From Streptomyces sp. NBC_00370 (GTDB taxonomy: Bacteria; Actinomycetota; Actinomycetes; Streptomycetales; Streptomycetaceae), in contig NZ_CP107968.1 of assembly GCF_036084755.1 (NCBI RefSeq), positions 6,828,001 through 6,892,000 on the forward strand: a stretch of 64,000 bases of DNA. Direction: 5' to 3'. The notes below the pieces were generated by a model that made no database searches, was not told where the DNA came from, and worked only from the letters and a program-made list of their open reading frames with translations. This document shows positions 49,550 to 57,743 of this stretch, piece by piece (the stretch's first letter is position 1; each line of letters opens with the position of its first letter). Both the position numbers and the translations under genes were made by a program.

Positions 49550-51565
49550 ATGCTGACCACGGGCGCCTACGGAACGTGGCCCTCGCCGATCGACGCCGCA
49601 CTGGCCGCCTCGCACGACGGCCGCCCCGAATTCGTCGGGGCGGTGGGCGACGAGGTGTGGTGGACCGAGCCACGCCCCGCCGAGGGCGGCAGGCGCGCGC
49701 TGGTGCGCCGGACGGCCGAAGGACACGAGGAGCCGGTGCTGCCGGCCCCGTGGAACGTACGCAGCCGGGTCATCGAGTACGGCGGCGCCCCCTGGGCGGC
49801 GCAGGCGCGCCCCGACGGCGGCCCGCTCGTCGTCTTCGTGCACTTCCCCGACCAGCGGCTGTACGTGTACGAGCCGGCGGCAGCCGCCGAGCCCCGGCCG
49901 CTCACCCCGCTGTCGCCGACCGGCGGCGGGCTGCGCTGGGTCGACCCGGTGCTCAGGTCCGAGCGCGGCGAGGTCTGGTGCGTGCTGGAGGAGTTCACCG
50001 GCGAACTGCCCACGGACGTACGGCGGGTGATCGCCGCCGTACCGCTCGACGGTTCGGCGGCCGACGACCGTACGGCCGTGCGTGAACTCTCCGACGACCG
50101 GCACCACTTCGTCACCGGGCCCCGGCTGTCCCCGGACGGCCTGCGGGTCGCCTGGCTCGCCTGGGACCACCCCCGGATGCCCTGGGACGGTACGGAGGTG
50201 ATGCTCGGCGAGGCCGGCGGGGCCGGTCCCTTCACCGGCGTCAGGTCCGTCGCGGGCGGGACCGGCGAGTCCGTCGCGCAGGTGGACTGGGCGCCGGACG
50301 GTTCGCTGCTGTTCGTCTCCGACCCCGACAACTGGTGGCAGCTCCAGCGGATCCGCCCCGACGCCCTCGCCGCACCCGCCGTCGGTGCCGGGCCGCTCGC
50401 CGCCACGGTCCTGTCCCCGCGCGGCGCCGAGGAGTTCGGCGGGCCGCTGTGGAAGATCGGCCTCCAGTGGTTCCACCCGCTGCGCAACGGGCTGATCGCC
50501 GTCATCCACGGCACCGGCGCCAACGCGCTGGGCATCCTCGACCCGGAGAGCGGCGAACTGGTCGACGCCGTCGGGCCCTGGACGGAATGGGCCTCCACCC
50601 TCGCCGTCCAGGACAGTCGGGTGATCGGCGTCGCCGCCGGAGCCCACACCGGCTTCGAGATCGTCGAACTCGACACGCTCACCGGCCATTCCCGGGTGAT
50701 CGGCTCGCCGCACCACGATCCCGTCGACCCCGCGTACTACTCCCGGCCCGAGTCGCGGGTCTTCACCGGGCCCGGCGGCCGGGAGATCCACGCCCATGTG
50801 CACCTGCCGCACAGCCCCACCCACACCGCGCCCGACGGTGAGCTGCCGCCGTTCGTGATGTGGGCGCACGGCGGCCCCACCAGCCGCACCCCGCTCGTCC
50901 TCGACCTGGAGATCGCCTACTTCACCTCACGCGGCATCGGCGTCGCCGAGGTCAACTACGGCGGCTCCACCGGCTACGGACGGGAGTACCGGGAACGGCT
51001 GCGCGAGCAGTGGGGCGTCGTGGACGTCGAGGACTGCGCGGCCGTCGCCGAGGCGCTGGCCGCCGAAGGCAGCGCCGACCCCGCCAGGCTCGCCGTACGC
51101 GGCGGCAGTGCCGGCGGCTGGACGACAGCGGCGTCCCTGACGACCAGCGACGTCTACGCCTGCGGCACGATCCTCTACCCCATCCTCGATCTCGCCGACT
51201 GGGCCGCCGACGGGACGCACGACTTCGAGTCGCGCTATCTGGAATCCCTGATCGGACCGCTCGCCGAGGTCCCCGACCGCTACCGCGACCGCTCACCCGT
51301 GCACCTCGTCGACCGGGTCAGCGCGCCGTTCCTGCTGCTCCAGGGCCTGGACGACGTGATCTGCCCGCCCGTCCAGTGCGACCGCTTCCTCGCGGCGATC
51401 GAGGGCAAAGGCGTACCGCACGCGTACATCGCCTTCGAGGGCGAGGGCCACGGCTTCCGGATGCGGGACACCCTGATCCGCTCCCTCGAAGCCGAACTGT
51501 CCCTGTACGCACAGACGTTCGGCTTCGACCGCCCGGACGTCCCGCGACTGGAGCTGCGCAAGTGA
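49550..51565 (+). CDS. S9-family prolyl oligopeptidase-like peptidase
   Basis: 671 aa. A beta-propeller-type N-terminal domain (about residues 1-400) precedes an alpha/beta hydrolase. The catalytic serine lies in VRGGSAGGWTTAAS, aspartate in LLLQGLDDVICPP and histidine in FEGEGHGFRMRD. The conserved oxyanion and topology motif is VMWAHGGPTSRT, then GGSTGYGREYRERL. It has no signal peptide, so it acts inside on short peptides. GGGAG precedes the ATG 13 bp after the M20 stop. The S66 gene overlaps its end by GTGA. Confidence 0.92.
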   Translation: MLTTGAYGTWPSPIDAALAASHDGRPEFVGAVGDEVWWTEPRPAEGGRRALVRRTAEGHEEPVLPAPWNVRSRVIEYGGAPWAAQARPDGGPLVVFVHFPDQRLYVYEPAAAAEPRPLTPLSPTGGGLRWVDPVLRSERGEVWCVLEEFTGELPTDVRRVIAAVPLDGSAADDRTAVRELSDDRHHFVTGPRLSPDGLRVAWLAWDHPRMPWDGTEVMLGEAGGAGPFTGVRSVAGGTGESVAQVDWAPDGSLLFVSDPDNWWQLQRIRPDALAAPAVGAGPLAATVLSPRGAEEFGGPLWKIGLQWFHPLRNGLIAVIHGTGANALGILDPESGELVDAVGPWTEWASTLAVQDSRVIGVAAGAHTGFEIVELDTLTGHSRVIGSPHHDPVDPAYYSRPESRVFTGPGGREIHAHVHLPHSPTHTAPDGELPPFVMWAHGGPTSRTPLVLDLEIAYFTSRGIGVAEVNYGGSTGYGREYRERLREQWGVVDVEDCAAVAEALAAEGSADPARLAVRGGSAGGWTTAASLTTSDVYACGTILYPILDLADWAADGTHDFESRYLESLIGPLAEVPDRYRDRSPVHLVDRVSAPFLLLQGLDDVICPPVQCDRFLAAIEGKGVPHAYIAFEGEGHGFRMRDTLIRSLEAELSLYAQTFGFDRPDVPRLELRK

Positions 51566-52494
51566 CCGTCATCCCACTGACCCGGCCGGCCCGGCTGCGC
51601 GCGGGCGACAAGGTCGCCGTCGTGGCGCCCAGCGGACCGCTGCCCGAGGAGCGGCTGCAGAGCGGCCTGGACATCCTGCGCGGCTGGGACCTCGACCCGG
51701 TCGTCGCGCCCCATGTCCTCGACACCCACCCCCGGTTCGACTACCTCGCGGGCACCGACCAGGACCGCGCACGCGACCTGACCGAGGCGTGGTGCGACCC
51801 GTCCGTCTCCGCCGTGTTCTGCGCACGCGGCGGCTACGGCGTGCAGCGCATGGCCGAGCTGCTCGACTGGTCCGCCATGCGGGCCGCCGGCCCCAAGGTC
51901 TTCGTCGGCTACAGCGACGTCACCGCCCTGCACGAGGCGTTCGCCACCCGGCTCGGGCTGGTCACCCTGCACGGTCCGATGACGGCGGCCGTGACCTTCC
52001 TCAAGGACGCCGCGACCCAGGAGTCGCTGCGCGCCACGCTGTTCGAGCCCGAGTCGGTACGGACCCTGGGGCTGGGGACGGCCCGCGGACTCGTCCCCGG
52101 CCGGGCGGCCGGTGTCACGCTCGGCGGCTGCGTCAGCCTGCTCGCCGCCGACCTGGGCACCCCGCACGCGCGGGGCGGCGCGGCGGGCGGGCTGCTGCTG
52201 ATCGAGGACGTCGGCGAGGAGCCGTACCGGCTCGACCGGATCCTCACCCAGCTGCTGCGCTCCGGCTGGCTGGACGGTGTCGCGGGCATCGGCCTCGGCT
52301 CCTGGGCGCAGTGCGGCCCGTACGAGGAGGTCCGCGCCCTGCTCCTGGACCGGCTCGGCGGCCTGGGGGTGCCGGTCGTCGAGGAGCTGGGCTTCGGCCA
52401 CGGCGAGACGAATCTGACCATGCCACTGGGCGTCCCCGGCGTCCTCGACGCGGACAGCGCCACCCTCACCCTGGACGTCCCGGCGCTGATCTGA
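51562..52494 (+). CDS. ldcA: S66 LD-carboxypeptidase
   Basis: 310 aa. The catalytic triad is recognisable: Ser in VFVGYSDVTALHEAF, Glu in LLLIEDVGEEPYRLDR, and His in LGFGHGETNLTMPLG. The N-terminal sheet starts AGDKVAVVAPSGPLPEER. The enzyme cuts the L,D bond before D-Ala in murein tetrapeptides for recycling, or acts on related peptides (MccF-type immunity is a second possibility). It overlaps the S9 gene by GTGA, so all four peptidases are one operon. Confidence 0.9.
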   Translation: MTVIPLTRPARLRAGDKVAVVAPSGPLPEERLQSGLDILRGWDLDPVVAPHVLDTHPRFDYLAGTDQDRARDLTEAWCDPSVSAVFCARGGYGVQRMAELLDWSAMRAAGPKVFVGYSDVTALHEAFATRLGLVTLHGPMTAAVTFLKDAATQESLRATLFEPESVRTLGLGTARGLVPGRAAGVTLGGCVSLLAADLGTPHARGGAAGGLLLIEDVGEEPYRLDRILTQLLRSGWLDGVAGIGLGSWAQCGPYEEVRALLLDRLGGLGVPVVEELGFGHGETNLTMPLGVPGVLDADSATLTLDVPALI

Positions 52495-52532
52495 CTCCTC
52501 AAGCCGTCCGGCTCCTCAAGCCGTCCGGACGG
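52495..52532. repeat. Two 16-bp direct repeats ending in a palindrome
   Basis: CTCCTCAAGCCGTCCG occurs at 52495-52510 and 52512-52527. The second merges into the perfect palindrome CCGTCCGGACGG (52521-52532). It lies just past the S66 stop and resembles extragenic GC-rich repeats typical of Streptomyces. Confidence 0.75.
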
Positions 52533-52553
52533 GGTGTTGGTTAAGCTGGCGGG

Positions 52554-53126
52554 ATGCCCGAAACCACCACCCAGCTCGGCGCGGGTCCGCGCGCGGTCAT
52601 CCGTCCCTACCGGTCCGAGGACGCCGAGGAGTTCACCGCGCTCGCCCGGGAGAGCAAGGCGCTGCACCACCCCTGGCTCTTCCCGCCCGACGACGCCGAG
52701 GCGTTCGCCACGTACGTGAGCCGGTTCACCGGCCCGTCCGGCGCGGGCGGCCCGGCCGGCGTCGGAGGCGCCGCCGGTTATCTCGTCTGCTCCCGCTCCG
52801 ACGGCCGGATCGCCGGGTACGTGAACGTGAACAACATCGTCAGAGGAGCCTTCCGCAGCGGGGCCATCGGCTACGGCGCGTTTGCCCACGCGGCGGGCCA
52901 GGGCCTGATGTCGGAAGGGCTGGCCCTGGTGATGCGGCACGCCTTCGGCCCGCTCGGACTGCACCGTCTCGAAGCCAACATCCAGCCCGCCAACACCCGT
53001 TCCATCGCGTTCGTCCGGCGTGCGGGATTCCGCCTGGAGGGCTACTCGCCGGACTTCCTGTACATCCACGGCGCCTGGCGCGACCACGAACGCTGGGCGG
53101 TCACCGCAGGTCCGCAATCCGCTTGA
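52554..53126 (+). CDS. RimJ/RimL-like GNAT acetyltransferase
   Basis: 190 aa. Family features: RAVIRPYRSEDAEEFTALAR, GYVNVNNIVRGAFRSGAIGY, AAGQGLMSEGLALVMRHAFG (acetyl-CoA loop) and LHRLEANIQPANTRSIAFVRRAGF with GYSPDFLYIHGAWRDHERWA. Members acetylate ribosomal-protein N-termini or similar amines; the true substrate is unknown. It starts 59 bp after the S66 gene on the same strand and could be read through from the peptidase operon. The arginase-like gene begins 32 bp later. Confidence 0.88.
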   Translation: MPETTTQLGAGPRAVIRPYRSEDAEEFTALARESKALHHPWLFPPDDAEAFATYVSRFTGPSGAGGPAGVGGAAGYLVCSRSDGRIAGYVNVNNIVRGAFRSGAIGYGAFAHAAGQGLMSEGLALVMRHAFGPLGLHRLEANIQPANTRSIAFVRRAGFRLEGYSPDFLYIHGAWRDHERWAVTAGPQSA

Positions 53127-53158
53127 GGGACGGACCGTACCCGGCGAGAATGATCGGT

Positions 53159-54061
53159 ATGGCTCCTGTCGTGGTGATCGACGCGCCCTCCAACCTGGGG
53201 CTGCGGCCCCCGGCGCCCGGGACGGTGCCCGGCTGCTACAAGCTCGCGGGAGCCCTGCGCGAGCAGCGCATCGTCCAGCGGCTCGGTGCCTTCGAGGGCG
53301 GTGTCGTCGTCCCGCCGCGCTACGACCGCGGCGACTGGCAGGAGGGCGACGGGGTGTTCAACGCCGCCGCCATCGCCGCGTACACCCCCCGGCTCGCCGA
53401 CCGGATCGAGCGCCATGTCAGGAGCGGTGACTTCCCGGTGGTGCTGGGCGGTGACTGCTCGATCCAGCTCGGCGCCTCGCTCGCGCTGCGCCGGATCGGC
53501 CGCTACGGCCTGGCCGCCATCGACGGATCCGCCGACTTCCGGCACCCGGGCAACTCGGCCGCGGTCGGCGCGGCGGGCGGCGAGGAACTGGCCATCTCCA
53601 CCGGACGCGGTCAGGACGACCTCGCCGACCTGGAGGGGCTGCGCCCCTATCTGCGCGACGAGGACGTACGGCTGCTCGGCATCCGCGACGAGGACACGGA
53701 CCGCGCCGAGCTGGCCCGGCTGCGTATCCCGACCGTGTCCGTGGGCGAGATGCGCCAATGGGGCGTGGCCGAGATGGCCGCCGGCGTTCTGCGGACCCTG
53801 GAGACGCCCGCCACCGACGGATTCTGGGTGCATCTCGACGCCGACGTCCTCGACCCCGCGGTGATGCCGGCGGTCGACGCCCCCGACGCGGGCGGCCTCC
53901 TGCCGGACGAACTCGCCGTGCTGCTGCGCACCCTGGTGCGCTCCGAGCGCTGCGTCGGACTGAACGTGACCATCTACGACCCGGACCTCGACCCGGACGG
54001 CAGCGCGGGCGCCATGTTCACCGATGTCATCGTGGGAGCCTTCGGCGACGACAAGGACTGA
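53159..54061 (+). CDS. Arginase-superfamily protein with an altered metal site
   Basis: 300 aa from the ATG at 53159 (ATG 53150 is an alternative). Superfamily blocks are VVLGGDCSIQLGASLAL, DGSADFRHPGNSAAVG and GFWVHLDADVLDPAVMPAVDAP. In active ureohydrolases the second block reads DxHxD; here it is Asp-Gly-Ser-Ala-Asp, so a metal-binding histidine is replaced by serine, while GGDC is usual in this actinobacterial subgroup. The last block keeps its aspartates. Manganese binding and arginase or agmatinase-type activity may be lost or altered. Confidence 0.78.
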   Translation: MAPVVVIDAPSNLGLRPPAPGTVPGCYKLAGALREQRIVQRLGAFEGGVVVPPRYDRGDWQEGDGVFNAAAIAAYTPRLADRIERHVRSGDFPVVLGGDCSIQLGASLALRRIGRYGLAAIDGSADFRHPGNSAAVGAAGGEELAISTGRGQDDLADLEGLRPYLRDEDVRLLGIRDEDTDRAELARLRIPTVSVGEMRQWGVAEMAAGVLRTLETPATDGFWVHLDADVLDPAVMPAVDAPDAGGLLPDELAVLLRTLVRSERCVGLNVTIYDPDLDPDGSAGAMFTDVIVGAFGDDKD

Positions 54062-54185
54062 CGCCTGTCCCGCGGTTCAAACCTCTGGGGCCCCTGGTCA
54101 GTGCGGCGGTCAACGTGTTCCATGGTCGACGGGCCACCGGCCGAAACGGAGCCGCCGGCCGCCCGCGGACGAAAGCGAGGCTGCC

Positions 54186-56198
54186 ATGGCCACGACTGTG
54201 CGACGTGCCGTACTGACCCTGCCCGCCGCCCCCGTCGGGCCGGAGAACCCGCTGCCCGCCCTGCGGCCCCTCGACGAGACGCACACGATCGACGAGCGCG
54301 ACAAGGCGGACCTGCCGCGCGACATGGCCCGGCAGATCGGCTACGAACCGCTGCGCACCCTGCTGCCCGTACGGGTCCTCGACGGGTACGGACGCGACCG
54401 CGCCGAGACCGGCATCGACACGATCGTTATCGAGAACGAGCACCTGCGGGTGACGGTCCTGCCGGGGCTCGGCGGCCGGATCCAGTCGCTCCTCCACAAG
54501 CCGACCGGCCGCGAACTGCTCTACCGCAACCCGGTGCTGCAGCCCGCCTGCTTCGCGCTGAACGGCGCATGGTTCTCCGGCGGCATCGAATGGAACATCG
54601 GCGCGACCGGCCACACCACGCTCTCCTGCGCCCCGCTGCACGCCGCTGTCGTGCCCGCGCCCGACGGCGGGCAGATGCTCCGGCTCTGGGAGTGGGAGCG
54701 GCTGCGGGACCTGCCGTTCCAGGTGGACCTGTGGCTCCCCGACGACGCCGCCTTCCTCCGGGTCGGCGTCCGGATCCGCAACCCGCACGACCGTCCCGCG
54801 CCGGTGTACTGGTGGTCCAACATCGCCGTCGAGGAGAACGAGCACACCCGGGTGCTCGCCCCCGCCGACGAGGCCTGGCACTTCGGCTACGAACGCAGCC
54901 TGCGCCGGGTCCCCGTACCCGAGTTCCGGGGCGCCGACCGTACGTACCCGCTGCGCGGTGAGTTCCCCGCCGACTACTTCTACGAGGTGCCGGCCGACGA
55001 GCGGAAGTGGATCGCCTCCCTCGACGGCGCGGGGCAGGGGCTCGTCCAGACCTCGACCGATGTGCTGCGCGGCAGGAAGCTGTTCGTCTGGGGCGCGGGC
55101 ACCGGCGGCCGGCGCTGGCAGCGCTGGCTCACCGAACCGGGCACGACCGGCTACGCGGAGATCCAGGCGGGCCTCGCCCGCACCCAACTGGAGCATGTAC
55201 GGCTCGAAGGCGGCGGGGAATTCAGCTGGCTGGAGGTGTACGGCCCGCTCGAAACCGACCCGGACCTCGTCCACGGGGCGGACTGGGGCGCGGCACGCGC
55301 CGAGGTGGCGGACCGGCTCGAAGCGGCCTTCCCGCGCGCCGACGTCGAAGCGGCGTACCGGGCATGGCTGCCGTACGCCGACGCCGAACCGGGCGAACGG
55401 CTGGCGACGGGCTCGGGCTGGGGCGCGCTGGAGACGCTGCGGACGGGCCGTCAGCTGCCCGGCACGCCCTTCGACCCGTCGACGCTCGGCGCCGAACAGG
55501 CCCCGTGGGCAGAGCTGTTGGCGGGCGGCGCGCTGCCCGAGCAGCGCACGCCGGCCCCGCCGGGCCCGACGCTCGTCGCGCCGCACTGGCGCGACATGCT
55601 GGAGACGGCGCCCGCCGAGCCGCTCACCGAGTACCACCTCGGGGTCGCGCAGTGGCACGCGGGCGATCTCGCCCAGGCGGTGCGGAGTTGGGAGCGCGGC
55701 CTCAAACTGGCGCCCGCGCGCTGGCCGTTGCTGCGCTGTCTGGCCGCCGCCGACCAGCGGGGCGGCAACACGGCACGCGCGGCCGACCAGTACGCCGAGG
55801 CGTTCGACGACCTGTGCGAGCAGCGCCGCGACGACGGCCCCGGCTGGACGGCAGCGACGGCCGCGCTCGGCCGCGAGGCGATGGCGGCGCTGCTGGCCGT
55901 GGGCCGGGCGGCCGAGGCACGCCGGGTCTTCGACCGGCTGCCGCCCGCGGTGCGCCGGCGCGGCGCCTTCCGCTTCGTCGAGGCCCAACTGCTGCTCGCC
56001 GAGGGCGACAAGGCCGCGGCGCGTGCGCTGTTCGACGCCGGGTTCGAGGTGGCCGACCTGCGGGAGGGCGCCGAGACGCTGAGCGAGGTGTGGGCAGCGC
56101 TCACCGACGATCCGCTGCCTGACGCCTACGAGTTCCGGATGCGACCGCAGGACGGCCCGGAAGGCCCGGAAGGCCCGGACGGCCGGGACGGGCACTAG
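54186..56198 (+). CDS. DUF5107 mutarotase-like / TPR protein
   Basis: 670 aa. Residues about 70-330 form a beta-rich DUF5107/galactose-mutarotase-like domain: VIENEHLRVTVLPGLGGRIQ, GRELLYRNPVLQPA, WFSGGIEWNIGATGHT and VYWWSNIAVEENEHTRVLAP. After about residue 470 tetratricopeptide-like helices follow (YHLGVAQWHAGDLAQAVRSW, LGREAMAALLAVGRAAEARR VF). It ends in a GPEGPEGP tract and stops at a TAG that is part of the CTAG target duplication of the second 172-bp element. The role may be carbohydrate binding. It is a single gene. Confidence 0.82.
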   Translation: MATTVRRAVLTLPAAPVGPENPLPALRPLDETHTIDERDKADLPRDMARQIGYEPLRTLLPVRVLDGYGRDRAETGIDTIVIENEHLRVTVLPGLGGRIQSLLHKPTGRELLYRNPVLQPACFALNGAWFSGGIEWNIGATGHTTLSCAPLHAAVVPAPDGGQMLRLWEWERLRDLPFQVDLWLPDDAAFLRVGVRIRNPHDRPAPVYWWSNIAVEENEHTRVLAPADEAWHFGYERSLRRVPVPEFRGADRTYPLRGEFPADYFYEVPADERKWIASLDGAGQGLVQTSTDVLRGRKLFVWGAGTGGRRWQRWLTEPGTTGYAEIQAGLARTQLEHVRLEGGGEFSWLEVYGPLETDPDLVHGADWGAARAEVADRLEAAFPRADVEAAYRAWLPYADAEPGERLATGSGWGALETLRTGRQLPGTPFDPSTLGAEQAPWAELLAGGALPEQRTPAPPGPTLVAPHWRDMLETAPAEPLTEYHLGVAQWHAGDLAQAVRSWERGLKLAPARWPLLRCLAAADQRGGNTARAADQYAEAFDDLCEQRRDDGPGWTAATAALGREAMAALLAVGRAAEARRVFDRLPPAVRRRGAFRFVEAQLLLAEGDKAAARALFDAGFEVADLREGAETLSEVWAALTDDPLPDAYEFRMRPQDGPEGPEGPDGRDGH

Positions 56199-56374
56199 GG
56201 AGTGTCCGCGAAGTATCGTCGTCCGCCCTTTGGGCGGGGCTCGCGGGGGCTGGTGCGTGCGATCGCAAGGCGCCGATGTGCCCTTGTAGCGGAGCTACTT
56301 GGGCAGGTCGGCAACGCCGCGAGCGTGCGTGCCGGGCATCGCGAGCCAGACGAGACGGCCCGGACACGACCTAG
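56195..56374. mobile_element. 172-bp MITE-like element, copy 2, inverted relative to copy 1
   Basis: The element is 56199-56370 (172 bp) between CTAG at 56195-56198 and CTAG at 56371-56374. It matches the reverse complement of the copy at 17087-17266 over its full length with about eight to ten changes, most at one end (GGCCCGGAC against CTTCGCGGAC). It begins directly after the stop codon of the DUF5107 gene. No transposase gene is present. Together the two copies show a mobile repeat family with a fixed target. Confidence 0.85.
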
Positions 56375-56454
56375 GGCGCGTGCCGGTCCTCGGTACGTGC
56401 GACCGGCCACGCGGCGGGGCGCTCCGTCATGGGCACCCGGTGCCGGTCACGGCA

Positions 56455-56805
56455 CTACGCCCCGTTGCGGTCCACGTACTCGAAGACCGAGCCGTCCGGG
56501 TGGACGGCGATCAGGTTGCGCCCCACGGGGGTCGGCACCGGTCCGACGAGGACCTTGGCGCCGACCGCCGTGAGGGTGGTGAACGCGTGGTCCAGGTCCT
56601 TCACGGCGATCGTGGCGGTCACTTTGCGCAGCACGTCGATCTCCTCGGCGGGGCCGCTCATCAGCAAGAAGCAGGAGACGGCCGCGACCGAGACCCCACC
56701 GCGCTCGAACCGCAGCGCGCGCGTCGCTGTGAGCCGTTCGTAGAACGCGACCGAGGTCTCCAGGTCGTCGACGCAGATGCGCAGCGTGGTTCCCAGGATT
56801 TCCAT
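56455..56805 (-). CDS. VOC-family protein (glyoxalase/dioxygenase-like)
   Basis: 116 aa. A single beta-alpha-beta-beta-beta repeat pair of the vicinal oxygen chelate fold: LGTTLRICVDDLETSVAFYE, FERGGVSVAAVSCFLLMSG, then TATIAVKDLDHAFTTLTAVG and AVHPDGSVFEYVDRNGA. The final EY/HPDG pattern is typical of this family, which includes glyoxalases, dioxygenases and antibiotic-binding proteins. Metal ligands are not fully clear. ATG 56805 is preferred over a GTG at 56814. It faces the mobile element and is followed upstream by the methyltransferase on the same strand. Confidence 0.82.
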   Translation of the reverse strand: MEILGTTLRICVDDLETSVAFYERLTATRALRFERGGVSVAAVSCFLLMSGPAEEIDVLRKVTATIAVKDLDHAFTTLTAVGAKVLVGPVPTPVGRNLIAVHPDGSVFEYVDRNGA

Positions 56806-56829
56806 GGCGATCACATTAGTTGGCCTGGC

Positions 56830-57639
56830 TCACGCCCGGCAGAGGATCTCGCCGTGCGGTGTCATGAACCAGCCGTCCTGGTTCGCGCCCCACTCGCGCC
56901 AGGCCGCGGCGATCTCCGTCAGCCGCTCGTGGGTGGCGTGCCCGCCGTTGACCGCGATGTCCGCGTAGCTGGAGGCGACCGTACGGTCCGCCCACAGCCC
57001 GCTCCACCAGGCCCGGTCGTCCGGGGTGGCGAAACACCAGGTCCCCGCGGTCGGGGTGATGTCGGTGAAGCCGGCCTGCCGGGCCCAGGACAGGATCCGC
57101 CGCCCGGCGTCCGGCTCGCCGCCGTTGGCGCGGGCCACCGTGCGGTAGAGCTCCAGCCAGCCGTCGAGCACGGGGATCTCCGGGAACCACGCGAAGGCGC
57201 CGTAGTCCGAGTCGCGGGCCGCCACGATCCCGCCGGGCCTGCACACCCGGCGCATCTCGCGCAGCGCCTGTACCGGGTCGCCGACGTGCTGCAGGACTTG
57301 GTGGGCGTGGACGACGTCGAAGGAGTCGTCGGGGAAGTCCAGTGCGTGGACATCGGCGACCGCGAAACGGACGTTGGTCACGCCCGCCGCCTCCGCGGCT
57401 TCCCTGGCCTTCGCCAGGACGTCCTCGGCGGCGTCGACCGCCGTCACCGTGCCGGGCGCGACCAGCGCCGCCAGGTCGGCTGTGATCGTGCCGGGGCCGC
57501 AGCCGACGTCCAGCACGTCCTGGCCCGGCCGGAGTTCGGGCACGAGGTACGCGGCCGAGTTGGCGGCGGTGCGCCAGGTGTGCGAGCGCAGCACCGACTC
57601 GTGGTGCCCGTGCGTGTAGACGGCGGTCTCCTTCGGCAT
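56830..57639 (-). CDS. Class I SAM-dependent methyltransferase (UbiE-like)
   Basis: 269 aa. Motif I: QDVLDVGCGPGTITADLAAL, motif II: VTAVDAAEDVLAKAREAAEA, motif III: FPDDSFDVVHAHQVLQHVGD and the LREMRRVCRPGGIVAARDSD block that is common to UbiE/MenG-type enzymes. It follows AAGGAG at a good distance. The substrate is unknown, since the C-terminal half, including WCFATPDDRAWWSGLW, is specific to actinobacterial relatives. It lies 24 bp upstream of the VOC gene. Confidence 0.88.
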   Translation of the reverse strand: MPKETAVYTHGHHESVLRSHTWRTAANSAAYLVPELRPGQDVLDVGCGPGTITADLAALVAPGTVTAVDAAEDVLAKAREAAEAAGVTNVRFAVADVHALDFPDDSFDVVHAHQVLQHVGDPVQALREMRRVCRPGGIVAARDSDYGAFAWFPEIPVLDGWLELYRTVARANGGEPDAGRRILSWARQAGFTDITPTAGTWCFATPDDRAWWSGLWADRTVASSYADIAVNGGHATHERLTEIAAAWREWGANQDGWFMTPHGEILCRA

Positions 57640-57743
57640 GGCCGACTCCTTCTCGTGGCGTGATGAGGTCACGCTACGCCGCCATGTTGAATACTGAGAC
57701 CCCAATCTCACGATGTGGTCAGCCGGCTGATCGGCGAACGCGG

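Noticed and set aside
56202..56573. Open frame starting MSAKYRRPPF inside the 172-bp element, present in both copies
   Set aside because: It starts in the inverted repeat, is arginine-rich, continues into unrelated flanking DNA and shows no protein family. It is more likely a by-product of high GC than a gene.
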